From Falsihalocynthiibacter arcticus (lineage in GTDB: Bacteria; Pseudomonadota; Alphaproteobacteria; Rhodobacterales; Rhodobacteraceae): a stretch of 64,000 bases of DNA. A program made the translations under genes and the position numbers. The notes below the pieces were generated by a model. The model was given only the letters and a program-made list of their open reading frames with translations. It ran no database searches and was not told the DNA's origin. The DNA is taken from contig NZ_CP014327.1 of the NCBI RefSeq assembly GCF_000812665.2, positions 2,385,501 through 2,449,500 on the forward strand, written 5' to 3'. Below, in pieces: positions 7,978-16,633 of this stretch (positions are counted from its first letter, which is position 1; each line of letters starts with the position of its first letter).

Positions 7978-8985
7978 TTATTCGCAGATGATGCCCAGCG
8001 TGGCAGGGTCAATTTCTGCGGCACCCAGCTCTTGCAGGGTACAGGCAAACGTCTCCTCCAGGTTGGTGAACAGAGCAGTTGCTTCTGCGCCGGATTGACC
8101 GCCGATGTCGTAGTTGTTAGCCAAAGCCCACTCGGCAACCGTGTCACCCGCCATTGCCTGATCGAAGGCCGCAACGAGCGTTGCTTTTACTTCGTCAGAC
8201 GCGGAGTTGTGGATGGCAAAGCCAATCGCCTGCTTGAGCGGAAGGTATTCGTCCAAACCATCATACAGATCAAATGCGGATGGAACAGTGACGCCGCCGA
8301 TTGTGGCTTCTTCCGGTGTCAGCATAGCCAACGGGCGCAGCAAACCGCCTTCGATCAGCGGGGCTTGCTCGGCCAGTGAGGTCACAACCAGTGCAACTTC
8401 GCCTGCAAGAGCAGCTTCTTGACTGGGGGCTGACCCGCTGTATGGAATGAAGTTAAACGTCGCGTCTGTACCGTTCTGGATCGCAAGCAGGTTCAGGTGG
8501 TGAATACCACCGGCACCGGATGCCGCTGCTGGAATGGAACCTGGGGTCGCTTTGGCCGCATCCACGAGTTCTTGAAGTGTAGTGTAAGGGCTGTCTGCGG
8601 GAACCGAAATAAGGTCAGGTGATCCGCCGACGATGAACGGGAACCAGAAGTCAAAACGTTGATCCCAGCCACCCTGCACGGCGGCTGTAACGTTGGATTC
8701 GGACAAGCCGACCAATGTGTAACCGTCATCGGCCTGATTCTGCACGTAGACCATACCGTTAGACCCAGCAACACCGCCCGTTTGGTTAATAACGTTGATG
8801 CTGACGGGTAGGTGCTTTTCCATTTCCGCCATGATCATACGGTTAATGTTGTCTGTACCGCCACCGGCGCCCCATACAACGGCGGTGGTGATGTCACGGA
8901 ACGGATATTCCTGCGCCATCGACGCACTGCCCATTCCCGTCACAAGTGCAGCGACCACTGCAATCTGTCCAAAAGTCGTTTTCAT
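7978..8985 (-). CDS. tctC: Tripartite tricarboxylate transporter substrate-binding protein TctC
   Basis: Periplasmic binding protein of 335 residues. The N terminus (MKTTFGQIAVVAALVTGMGS, then ASMA-QEYP) is a typical Sec signal peptide with cleavage expected after residue 24. The mature start PFRDITTAVVWGAGGGTDNI is the conserved first loop of the TctC/Bug fold, and VVICDN-like motifs of enzymes are absent. A GGGAGGAAG ribosome-binding site lies 6 bp before ATG 8985. It is first in the leftward operon tctC-tctB-tctA and divergent from the dehydrogenase gene at 9128. A TTGACA promoter is seen at 9063-9068. Confidence 0.93.
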   Translation of the reverse strand: MKTTFGQIAVVAALVTGMGSASMAQEYPFRDITTAVVWGAGGGTDNINRMIMAEMEKHLPVSINVINQTGGVAGSNGMVYVQNQADDGYTLVGLSESNVTAAVQGGWDQRFDFWFPFIVGGSPDLISVPADSPYTTLQELVDAAKATPGSIPAAASGAGGIHHLNLLAIQNGTDATFNFIPYSGSAPSQEAALAGEVALVVTSLAEQAPLIEGGLLRPLAMLTPEEATIGGVTVPSAFDLYDGLDEYLPLKQAIGFAIHNSASDEVKATLVAAFDQAMAGDTVAEWALANNYDIGGQSGAEATALFTNLEETFACTLQELGAAEIDPATLGIICE

Positions 8986-9039
8986 TTTACTTCCTCCCTG
9001 AAGGTTTAAAAACTCTGTTCGTTTATTGTTGCATTTATT

Positions 9040-9068
9040 TATGTATTCATTAAGTAATGCGTTGTCAA
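9040..9068 (-). promoter_or_regulatory. tctC promoter with candidate GntR operator
   Basis: Leftward -35 TTGACA (9068-9063), a 17-bp spacer and a -10-like TACATA (9045-9040). The spacer and -10 carry GCATTACTTAATGAATAC, which closely matches GCATACATTAATGAATAC at 13911-13928 next to another TTGACA. The shared element beside two Tct/oxidoreductase loci suggests a common regulator, most simply the GntR/FCD protein at 11225-11902. Confidence 0.6.
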
Positions 9069-9127
9069 CTTTAGATGCACCACAAAACCTATAAAGCCCA
9101 AACGGGCAGACCGGAACGAGGGATCAT

Positions 9128-10213
9128 TTGAAAGATAGCTTTGATATAGCAGTCTTCGATGGCGACGGGATCGGACCCGAGATTACACGCCCCACCGTTG
9201 ATATCCTGCGCAAGTTGGCCGCCCAAAGCACATATGAGTTGTCGTTCGTCGATTGCCCAGCGGGTGCGGCCCATTATGCGCAAACGGGTGAATCGCTCCC
9301 CAAGGCATCGATGGATGTCGCACGTCAATCGGATGCGATCTTGCTGTCGGCGATGGGTTTGCCCACAGTGCGCTATGAAGATGGCACCGAAATTTCGCCA
9401 CAGATTGAGCTTCGCAAGGCGCTGACGTTGTTTGCAGGCGTGCGCCCTGTGCGTATTTTTCCCGGCCAGCGCACACCTTTGAAGATGCCCGAGGGGCGCG
9501 AAGTTGATTTCGTTTTAATCCGCGAAAGCACCGAAGGTCTATTTTATTCACAAGGACGCGGCGAGGTCACCAAAGACGAGGCCCGCGAAACTCTTCTGAT
9601 CACCCGCGACATTTCTGAAAAACTGTTCCGGTTTGCCTTTAAATTGGCTGCTGAGCGCAAGGCCAAAGGGCAAGGCGTTGGTCGGGTAACCTGCGTCGAC
9701 AAGGCGAACGTTTTTCGGGCGTTCGCGTTTTTCCGAGACATTTTTGATGGTATTGCGAAGGATTTCCCCGAACTGGTGGTCGATCACGCCTACGTGGATG
9801 CCACCGCCCTTTGGATGGTACAAAAGCCATGGGATTTTGATGTTCTGGTGACCGAAAACATGTTTGGCGACATTTTGTCTGATTTGGGGGCTGGTCTGAT
9901 GGGCGGGCTTGGTGTGGCTCCTTCCGCTGATATCGGTCTGGACAACGCAGTGTTCCAGCCATGCCACGGGTCCGCGCCTGATATTGCGGGCATGGGTAAG
10001 GCAAACCCTATGGCCATGATCCTGTCTGGAGCGATGATGCTGGATTGGCTGGGTACGAAACACGACAATACCGCGATGATGACTGATGGCGAGCGTTTGC
10101 GAAAAGCGGTCGAAGATGTGATCGCGCGCGGTGACGGCCTGACGCCTGATTTGGGCGGCACGGGAACAACAACTTCCATTGGTTTGGCTATTATCAAGGA
10201 GCTATCAGTATGA
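9128..10213 (+). CDS. Isocitrate/isopropylmalate dehydrogenase family enzyme
   Basis: NAD-dependent beta-decarboxylating dehydrogenase of 361 residues. Visible family motifs are GDGIGPEI (residues 12-19), the substrate-loop RESTEGLFYSQGR (near 130-142), DKANVF with the catalytic Lys (near 190) and DILSDLGAGLMGGLGVAPSA (near 246-265), with the nucleotide-binding HGSAPDIAG near 279. The family includes 3-isopropylmalate, tartrate and homoisocitrate dehydrogenases. A catabolic context next to TctABC favours oxidation of an imported hydroxy-acid (tartrate-like) over leucine synthesis. The start is TTG at 9128, since no in-frame ATG lies close before the conserved strand. It overlaps the next gene by 4 bp. 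Confidence 0.85.
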   Translation: MKDSFDIAVFDGDGIGPEITRPTVDILRKLAAQSTYELSFVDCPAGAAHYAQTGESLPKASMDVARQSDAILLSAMGLPTVRYEDGTEISPQIELRKALTLFAGVRPVRIFPGQRTPLKMPEGREVDFVLIRESTEGLFYSQGRGEVTKDEARETLLITRDISEKLFRFAFKLAAERKAKGQGVGRVTCVDKANVFRAFAFFRDIFDGIAKDFPELVVDHAYVDATALWMVQKPWDFDVLVTENMFGDILSDLGAGLMGGLGVAPSADIGLDNAVFQPCHGSAPDIAGMGKANPMAMILSGAMMLDWLGTKHDNTAMMTDGERLRKAVEDVIARGDGLTPDLGGTGTTTSIGLAIIKELSV

Positions 10214-11220
10214 ACCTCCGAGTTGCATGTGTCGGCGCGGGCTATTTCAGCCAGTTACATTATGGCAGTTGGGCGCGCATGGACCGTGCCACGCTGGTGG
10301 GGTCTTGCAATCGTGATATCAAGAAAGCTCAGGCAACAGGTTTGCCTGCGTACGACGACCTTGGTCAGATGTTGACGGAGACGACTCCCGATCTGCTCGA
10401 CATCATCCTGCCGCCGGTCGCACATGCCGAGACGATCAAGACGGCGCTGGCGGCGGGGATCAAGACGATGATTTGCCAGAAACCTTTTTGCAACGATCTG
10501 GCCGAGGCAGAAAGCATCACTGCGTTGGCCGAGGCCGCAGGCGCGCGCATCATCGTCCATGAAAATTTCCGGTTCCAGCCGTGGTTTCGCACGATTAAGG
10601 CCGCGATTGATGACGGCGCGATTGGCACTGTGCAGCAGGTATCGTTCCGCCTTCGTCCTGGCGACGGGCAGGGGCAACGCGCATACCTTGATCGCCAGCC
10701 GTATTTCCAACAGATGGAAAAGTTTTTGATCCACGAAACGGGTGTCCATTATGTCGATACATTCCGGTATTTACTGGGTGATCCCACAGCGGTGTATGCT
10801 GATCTACGCAAGATAAACCCTGTGATTGCGGGCGAAGATGCAGGGTATGTTTTGTTCGATCACTCTAATGGGGCGCGTGCCATGCTTGATGGGAACCGCC
10901 ATCTTGATCATGCAGCGGATAATCTGCGTTGCACGATGGGCGAGGGGCTGATTGAGGGCACCGAAGGCACCCTGACCCTGACCGGAGATGGCGCGGTGCA
11001 TCTGCGTAAACATTCTAAAACTACCGTGACAACCGTGCTTGGTCCGAATACGAGGGAAGGGTTCGGTGGTGATTGCGTGCATCACTTGCAATCCCATGTT
11101 ATTTGCGGAATTTTGGACGGGACAAAGCTAGAGAATGAAGCCCGTGACTATTTGACGGTCATTCGTATTGAAGAAGCGATATATGCTTCGGCAAATAAGG
11201 CACAGAAACTAAAGGTTTAA
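10210..11220 (+). CDS. Gfo/Idh/MocA family NAD(P)-dependent oxidoreductase
   Basis: Oxidoreductase of 336 residues. The N-terminal Rossmann fold starts at once (MNLRVACVGAGYFSQLHYGS), and the conserved catalytic-Lys segment appears as CQKPFCNDLAEAE near residue 91 (QKP instead of the common EKP). The second conserved region ENFRFQPWFRTIK follows near 118, and the C-terminal half is the alpha/beta dimerisation domain. It starts within the stop of the dehydrogenase gene (ATGA), so the two act in one pathway. A close paralogue in opposite orientation lies at 12737-13744. The substrate is probably a sugar-acid or cyclitol-like compound, but this is inference. Confidence 0.88.
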   Translation: MNLRVACVGAGYFSQLHYGSWARMDRATLVGSCNRDIKKAQATGLPAYDDLGQMLTETTPDLLDIILPPVAHAETIKTALAAGIKTMICQKPFCNDLAEAESITALAEAAGARIIVHENFRFQPWFRTIKAAIDDGAIGTVQQVSFRLRPGDGQGQRAYLDRQPYFQQMEKFLIHETGVHYVDTFRYLLGDPTAVYADLRKINPVIAGEDAGYVLFDHSNGARAMLDGNRHLDHAADNLRCTMGEGLIEGTEGTLTLTGDGAVHLRKHSKTTVTTVLGPNTREGFGGDCVHHLQSHVICGILDGTKLENEARDYLTVIRIEEAIYASANKAQKLKV

Positions 11221-11224
11221 ACCG

Positions 11225-11902
11225 ATGAAAAACAGTGCTGTAAAAATACTCTCTAGTAGCCATCGGGCTATGGAAGAATTGCGCCGGCTGATCTTTAGCG
11301 GAGAACTTGCAGGCGGATCAAACCATCTAGAGAGTGAACTTGCGCTGCGGCTGAACATGTCACGTACCCCCATTCGCGAAGCCGCGCTAGCGCTTGAAGC
11401 GCAGGGGTTGCTTGAAATGCGCCCGCGCAAGGGTGTTCGTATTCTTGTAATTTCGCCGGATGACATGCGTGAGGTCTACGAAGTCCTTACCGCACTCGAA
11501 AGCGTCGCAGCGCGCAATGCAGCTCAGGCGGGATACCGCGACGCTGAGCTTGCAGAGCTCGCGCGCGCGATCGACAACATGGACAACGCCCTCGAAGCAG
11601 ATGATATGCGCGCTTGGGCGGATGCTGATGATCAATTTCACTCAGAACTTGTGCGCCTCGGTGGCAATACCCGTATCCGAAATGTTGTGTCTATGATGGC
11701 TGATCAAGTGCGCCGCGCCCGTGCGATGACCCTGTTCATGCGTGAAAAACCGCATAAATCAAACGAAGATCATCGCCAAGTTCTGGACGCAATTCGGGAC
11801 GGTCAAGCAGATGTGGCATATCGCATCCACCACGCACATCGCACACAAGCACAGTCGACCCTATTGGATCTGTTGGTTAGGCATCACTTGCACAGTATCT
11901 AG
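11225..11902 (+). CDS. GntR-family (FCD) transcriptional regulator
   Basis: Regulator of 225 residues. The winged helix-turn-helix spans about residues 15-80 (ELRRLIFSGELAGGSNHLES, then LALRLNMSRTPIREAALALE with the typical SRTPIREAL core), and the C-terminal FCD ligand domain spans about 88-215, including the metal-binding-type DDQFHSELV and a late HR/H pair (DHRQVLDAI, HHAHRTQAQ). FCD regulators bind small carboxylates. It lies 4 bp after the oxidoreductase and closes the rightward operon. The repeated TTGACA-linked element upstream of tctC and at 13902 is its best candidate operator. Confidence 0.9.
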   Translation: MKNSAVKILSSSHRAMEELRRLIFSGELAGGSNHLESELALRLNMSRTPIREAALALEAQGLLEMRPRKGVRILVISPDDMREVYEVLTALESVAARNAAQAGYRDAELAELARAIDNMDNALEADDMRAWADADDQFHSELVRLGGNTRIRNVVSMMADQVRRARAMTLFMREKPHKSNEDHRQVLDAIRDGQADVAYRIHHAHRTQAQSTLLDLLVRHHLHSI

Positions 11903-11974
11903 CGTATCTCGTCGTTACCCCCGCGCCGACTGCAACGGGAGCCAAGATCGCTTCACGTGTTCAAATTGTTCGCT

Positions 11975-12352
11975 GGGAGGACTGGGGGTGACCACGTTAT
12001 TTCTTGCCGCACCAAACCTGTCATGGGCCAGATCATTAACGCGATCAAAGACCTGCCCTATGTCGCACGACTTTCCATCACCTTTGACCGCGGCACGGAG
12101 TTCGCCAGCTGGCCGCATCTGCAAGCCGAGATTGGCATGCAAACTTGGTTCTGTGATCCAGCCTCGCCGTGGCAAAAAGGCACTGTTGAAAACACCAGCC
12201 GCCGTACTCGGCGCTGGCTTCCGCGCAACGAGACATCCGTTCAATGTCCGATCTGGACATGAAAGAGATCTGTGACTGGCTCAACCTCACGCCCTGAAAA
12301 CGCCTGGGATGCCCCCCCCGCGCAGAGGCATTTTGCGAAAAGATGATGGACG
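11975..12352 (+). pseudogene. IS30-family transposase fragment
   Basis: Broken 3' part of an IS30 transposase. One frame gives VMGQIINAIKDLPYVARLSI, then TFDRGTEFASWPHLQAEIGM and PWQKGTVENTSRRTRRWLPR, which include the second Asp and the Glu of the DDE catalytic core. The C terminus continues in another frame (MSDLDMKEICDWLNLTP), followed by an in-frame stop and KRLGCPPRAEAFCEKMM. At least one frameshift and one stop are present, and the N-terminal two thirds are absent. It begins about 70 bp after the GntR gene. Confidence 0.8.
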
Positions 12353-12736
12353 AGGTGGGCCGATCCCTCTAGTGAAAGGCCATGTCCAATGCTCGGGAAG
12401 TCAGATCCTGCTTCATGCGGTTGCAGTCGACAGCCGATACACTGTATCGATGAGTATCCGCACTGGTTGCTGGGTTTTCGGTCCATTTTCGCTGATCCCA
12501 AAGAAGGGCATTTTCCATGGAAATTGCGGTAATTGGCGGTTGCAATGCGCACAGCATCACGGCGAAACTCGTCTGTGTTTCTCGCGGCCTATCCTTGACG
12601 CCTTCATCGCAAACATTGCTCGAAAGAGACCGGAACTAAAACACGAAATGACAAGACCATAACTACCGGTCACGGTTCTGAAATGGACGGGGCTGCCGAT
12701 ACGCCTGAGCAGCCCCGGTTTTTTGCTTGCAGAGAT
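12353..12736. other. Gap with gene relics and a terminator
   Basis: No intact gene. A plus-strand stretch ending at 12661 (PILDAFIANIARKRPELKHE, then MTRP and a stop) reads like the C terminus of a lost protein and lies just before the rightward terminator at 12689. I could not assign it to a family. Confidence 0.4.
12689..12724 (+). terminator. Rho-independent terminator, rightward
   Basis: Stem arms GGGGCTGC (12689-12696) and GCAGCCCC (12709-12716) with a 12-nt loop, followed by GG and six T. The T run is on the plus strand, so it ends a rightward transcript whose gene is now only a relic. It may also insulate the leftward oxidoreductase gene that ends at 12737. Confidence 0.8.
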
Positions 12737-13744
12737 TTACACCGCCAGTTTCCGGCTCTCTTCTGCAGAGCGGTATATTGTGCTCTCGATCTCGATCACT
12801 CGGAGATATTCCCGCGCCTCGTTCTCAAGCGCCGTACCATGTAAAAGTGCCGAGACAACGTGTTCTTGTAGTGCCTTGGCGCAATCGCCGCCAAAGCCCT
12901 CGTGCCCGTCAGGCCCCATGAGCTCTTTCTGTTCAATCTCTCCGAATGCGCGGAACCAGATGGCGCCGTCACCATAAAGGGTGAGCGTGCCTGCGGTTCC
13001 TTCTATCAATGCTTCGCCCATCGTTCTTCGGGTATTGTCGGCAGCGTGATCAAGGCTGCGGTTCGCATCAAAAACGGCCCTGACGCCACCGGGATGATCG
13101 AATGTGACAAAACCCGCGTCTTCCCCTGCAATCACTGGGTTCACGCGGCGCAGGTCGGCATAGACGTGGCTGGGGTCACCAAAGAGATAGCGAAAGGTAT
13201 CCACCCAGTGAACGCCGGTTTCGTGGATCAAAAAGCGTTCCATCTTCTGGAAATAGGGCTGGCGTCCGAGATAGGCATCGGGGCCTTGGCCATCACCCGG
13301 CCGCAGGCGGAAGGTGGCCTGAAGCACTGTCCCGATCCGGCCCGCGTCAAGTTCCGCCTTGATCTTGCGATACCAGGGTTGAAAGCGAAAATTCTCATGC
13401 ACGACAAGCGGCACCCCGGCTTCTTCGGCCAGTTGCGTGATTTCCTTCGCCTCTTGCAGCGACGTGCAGAAGGGTTTTTGGCAAATAATGGCTTTCACCC
13501 CGCTGGCCAGCGCCGCGCGGATGGCTTCCGCATGACCCGTAGGCGGCAAGACGATATCTAGGATGTCGGGATGAGTGCTAAGCAATGCGTCGATGCTGTC
13601 GAACGCGGGCGCGCCCGTCGCCTGTGCTTTGTCCAACGAGTGATCAGCCACCCCGACAAGGGTCACGCCCTCCATCCGTTGCCATCCGCCAATATGAAAT
13701 TGGCTGAAATAACCAGCGCCCAGACAAGCAATCCGTAAATTCAT
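12737..13744 (-). CDS. Gfo/Idh/MocA family oxidoreductase (paralogue of 10210-11220)
   Basis: NAD(P)-dependent oxidoreductase of 335 residues with the same plan as the gene at 10210: MNLRIACLGAGYFSQFHIGG at the N terminus, CQKPFCTSLQEAKE near residue 91, and ENFRFQPWYRKIK near 118. Much of the protein is identical to that paralogue (for example RLRPGDGQG, RFLIHETGVHWVDTFRYL, VNPVIAGEDAGF). I place the start at ATG 13744, where the Rossmann strand begins and the paralogue starts; an in-frame upstream Met at 13837 would add 31 atypical residues. It is transcribed leftward, divergent from the second damaged Tct locus. Confidence 0.88.
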   Translation of the reverse strand: MNLRIACLGAGYFSQFHIGGWQRMEGVTLVGVADHSLDKAQATGAPAFDSIDALLSTHPDILDIVLPPTGHAEAIRAALASGVKAIICQKPFCTSLQEAKEITQLAEEAGVPLVVHENFRFQPWYRKIKAELDAGRIGTVLQATFRLRPGDGQGPDAYLGRQPYFQKMERFLIHETGVHWVDTFRYLFGDPSHVYADLRRVNPVIAGEDAGFVTFDHPGGVRAVFDANRSLDHAADNTRRTMGEALIEGTAGTLTLYGDGAIWFRAFGEIEQKELMGPDGHEGFGGDCAKALQEHVVSALLHGTALENEAREYLRVIEIESTIYRSAEESRKLAV

Positions 13745-13901
13745 ATCATCAATACCTTTTCCATTGTGCGCCGCTTTGGCGCTTAAGTTTTCGCGGGTTT
13801 GTCCCGTGCTGTGTATTTTGCAGCCAATTATTAGCAAAACTGTGTTCGAGGAGATTCGTTTGGCGGCGATCGAGGAAGCACGTTCCGCAGTGATGTGTGA
13901 G

Positions 13902-13995
13902 TTGACAATGCATACATTAATGAATACTCAATAAAATACAATAGGCATTGTATCCATTGGGAGGGTGAGATGAAAATCAAGTTTACACTGCTCGT
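13902..13995 (+). promoter_or_regulatory. Promoter with shared operator and relic of a leading gene
   Basis: TTGACA at 13902-13907 is followed by ATGCATACATTAATGAATAC, nearly the same element as in the tctC promoter. Downstream is GGGAGGGTGAG and ATG at 13970 opening a frame MKIKFTLLVDTAKAK that stops after 26 codons. The basic, hydrophobic start resembles a signal peptide of a binding protein, so this may be what is left of a second tctC-like gene. The gap 13745-14183 otherwise shows no gene. Confidence 0.5.
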
Positions 13996-14183
13996 GGATA
14001 CCGCCAAAGCCAAGCCAAGATCGATTCCTACTGCTATATCTGGGGCATGATCCATTGATGATGCCGACTTTCCCACGCGTCAAAGCGGATCACATCGTGC
14101 GACTGGACCGAGGCCTAAGTTTGCCGTCGCCTAATTGAGTAAGAAGAATCCCGACACCGTCCACTAGTAAAGAAAGCCAATCT

Positions 14184-15116
14184 ATGAAGCACCTTGAGAC
14201 GAAAAACGGAACGCCAATTTCCCGCTTGGGATTTGGGGCCATGCAATTTGGCCGAACCGCGGATGAACAGAGCGCACGCGAGATGTTCGAAACGTGTATT
14301 GGAGCCGGTATCAATCTCTTCGACACGGCCTTCAGCTATACTGGCGGTGCATCCGAACGTATCCTAGGCAAGTTGGTCGCCCCCATGGCCGATGACATTC
14401 TCATAGCGACAAAGGCACCGAATGATCGTCCCTCGTCGTCTGACAACCTGCGCGCTTCCTATGAGGAAAGCCGCAAAAGGCTGGGGATCGACTCGATAGA
14501 TATGTATTATCTGCATCGGTTTGACTCCGAAACGCCATTGGAAGAGACCTTTGGCACCTTGGCCGAGATGCAATCCGAGGGGATGATCCGCCATATCGGC
14601 GTGTCAAATTTCGCGGCATGGCAGATCATGAAGGCACAGGCAGTCTGTGCGAAATTCGACACGCAGATCGACGTTTGCCAGCCGATGTACAACCTCGTGA
14701 AACGGCAGGTGGAGGTGGAAATTTTACCGGCCTGCGAAGATCAGGGCATCTCCGTCTGCCCCTTTTCACCCTTGGGCGGCGGGTTGCTAACCGGCAAATA
14801 CGCGGATGGGGCGGCTGGACGGCTTAAAGATGATCGCACCTATGCGGCGCGCTATGGACAACCGTGGATGCACGAAACCGCCCGCGGCCTGAGCGCTCTA
14901 TCGGCAAGTCTGGCGATCCCTGCGACGACACTCGCCGTGGCATGGGTGGCACGGCACCCGGCGGTCACATCGACATTGATATCCGCACGCAATGCATCCC
15001 AATTGCAGCCATCGCTGGATGCATTGGATCTAGAATTGTCGGACGACCTTTTTGCGGAGGTTACGAGGCTCAGCCCCAATCCGGCGTCTGCAACCGACCG
15101 GTCGGAAGAAACCTAA
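14184..15116 (+). CDS. Aldo/keto reductase
   Basis: NAD(P)H-dependent aldo/keto reductase of 310 residues with a TIM-barrel sequence. The catalytic tetrad is visible: Asp47 (LFDTA), Tyr52 (FSY), Lys77 (ATKAP) and His111 (YYLHR). The segment RHIGVSNFAAWQI and the late cofactor region STLISARNASQL are in place. The length fits the oxidoreductase subfamily that reduces aldehydes or keto-sugars. It lies in the second catabolic locus between the promoter relic and the TctA fragment; its substrate is unknown. No lesion was seen. Confidence 0.88.
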   Translation: MKHLETKNGTPISRLGFGAMQFGRTADEQSAREMFETCIGAGINLFDTAFSYTGGASERILGKLVAPMADDILIATKAPNDRPSSSDNLRASYEESRKRLGIDSIDMYYLHRFDSETPLEETFGTLAEMQSEGMIRHIGVSNFAAWQIMKAQAVCAKFDTQIDVCQPMYNLVKRQVEVEILPACEDQGISVCPFSPLGGGLLTGKYADGAAGRLKDDRTYAARYGQPWMHETARGLSALSASLAIPATTLAVAWVARHPAVTSTLISARNASQLQPSLDALDLELSDDLFAEVTRLSPNPASATDRSEET

Positions 15117-15326
15117 CCAATATTAAACCATTGGGGCAAGTGAAGGCGAGATCGAAGCTAGGAGGGTTCTCGCAATCAAAAAGGGGTGGATTGCGGACCT
15201 TCGCTGCAACAGTCAAAAAGGCTCGCAATCCGGACAAGGACGAAGCCGCTCGAGCGGCAATGGCGTTTGTTGCAGGTGCATGACCCATCGTCCAGGCAGA
15301 ACCGTCCCCTTTTGGATTGTTTCTTG

Positions 15327-15644
15327 GGCGTATCAAGTACGCTTTGAAACTGGCAGTTATCAGTGAATAGGACCTTACGTTTGCTTATACCGCCTTTCAT
15401 ATCCGATGCACCGCGTCCAAACAGTCGTCCCCCGCTAATTTCTCCACCGTGGGGCGGAAAAGTCCAGGGTGCTGAGCCAAGGGGAACGGTGTCCAGGTGT
15501 GATGATGTCGCAATAAAAAAACAGGCACGCGGCGCGTGCCCGTCAGTGTTTACGGGGTGACTGATTAGTTTGTCGCAAAACAATAAAAGAGGCCATCACC
15601 GCCCGTGCCCTGCAGCGCTTCCATGCCACATCCGCGTGAGGGGT
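15327..15644. repeat. 318-bp direct repeat, copy 1
   Basis: This block matches 24395-24712 without any length difference, from GGCGTATCAAGTACG to GCGTGAGGGGT. It contains, on the minus strand, the last 26 codons of the lectin-like gene found whole at 24633-25247, that gene's terminator, and a piece of an M20 peptidase gene. Because the lectin-like gene is complete only at the other site, this copy is the derived one. It replaces the N-terminal part of a tctA gene that begins abruptly at 15645. Confidence 0.88.
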
Positions 15645-16601
15645 ACTGACGGCCAGACCGGATTGCAGCGCTTTACTTTTGGCGTCCCTGAACTTGCCGA
15701 CGGGCTGAATGTGGCGGCCATCGCGATGGGGCTGTTTGGATTGGGTGAAATCATCCGCAATCTCGAAGGGCCAATGGGTGGTTCCATGCAGGTGTCAAAA
15801 GTGACCAGCCTGATGCCGACCCGCGATGACCTGAAATCCATCTTCGCCCCCATGGTGCGCGGCACGCTCTTGGGATCACTGCTGGGTGTCTTGCCGGGAG
15901 GCGGTGCGCTCCTGGCGTCGTTCTCGGCCTATGCGCTGGAAAAGAAGCTGTCATCAACACCCGAAAAATTCGGCAAGGGCGCCATCGAGGGCGTCGCCGC
16001 CCCCGAAGCGGCAAACAACGCCGGTGCGCAGACATCATTCATTCCCATGCTCACCCTTGGCATTCCATCCAATCCGGTTATGGCTCTGATGATCAGCGCG
16101 CTGGTCATTCAGGGTATCGAACCCGGTCCTGCCGTCATCACCCAACACCCCGAACTGTTCTGGGGCGTTATTGCGTCCATGTGGGTCGGCAACCTGATGC
16201 TGCTGGTGCTGAACCTGCCGCTTGTCGGGCTTTGGGTGAAACTGGTTTCTATTCCTTACAAGTACCTATTCCCAACCGTCATCATTTTTGCCTGTATTGG
16301 TGTCTACAGCATCAGCAACAGCCCCATAGCGGTGGTGACAATGGCTGGTTTCGGGATGTTCGGCTACGTCCTGCGCAAACTGGAATGTGAGGCCGCTCCA
16401 ATGATCCTCGGTTTCATTCTGGGGCCGATGATGGAGGGCCACATGCAGCGCGCCTTATTGATCGGGCGCGGCGATCCCACCGTGTTTCTGCGCGAACCGA
16501 TTAGTGCAGGGCTCCTTATTTTGGCGGCCATTGCCCTTGCCTTGGTCCTACTACCCTCATTCCGTAAAACCCGTGAACTGGCGATGGTCGACGACGACTA
16601 A
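15645..16601 (+). pseudogene. tctA paralogue lacking its N-terminal third
   Basis: About 318 residues that align with the C-terminal two thirds of TctA. The fragment opens with LQRFTFGVPELADGLNVAAI, the usual mid-protein segment, followed by the [20 protein letters not shown] and [20 protein letters not shown] family signature, and runs to a natural C terminus. The missing first 180 or so residues include the essential NIPG-type motif, so it cannot transport. The break lies exactly at the end of the 318-bp repeat. An open frame continues into the repeat but encodes unrelated residues. It precedes the intradiol dioxygenase by 32 bp, which suggests a former transporter-catabolic operon. Confidence 0.88.
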
Positions 16602-16633
16602 ACCCGCCGATCTCATCGCCCAAGGAGACCCAA

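Noticed and set aside
12902-13561. Rightward 219-codon frame inside the Gfo/Idh gene
   Set aside because: It is antisense to a clear oxidoreductase gene with all family motifs; its length is explained by codon usage of that gene.
13831-14076. Leftward 81-codon frame between the divergent genes
   Set aside because: It overlaps the shared promoter element and has no recognisable sequence.
15176-15583. Leftward frame containing an M20 peptidase-like core, as an intact gene
   Set aside because: Only about 45 residues belong to the family; the rest differs between the two repeat copies and comes from flanking DNA.
15570-15644. Start of the truncated TctA at 15570 as a true N terminus
   Set aside because: The first 25 codons are antisense to the lectin-like gene end in the 318-bp repeat and do not match TctA.
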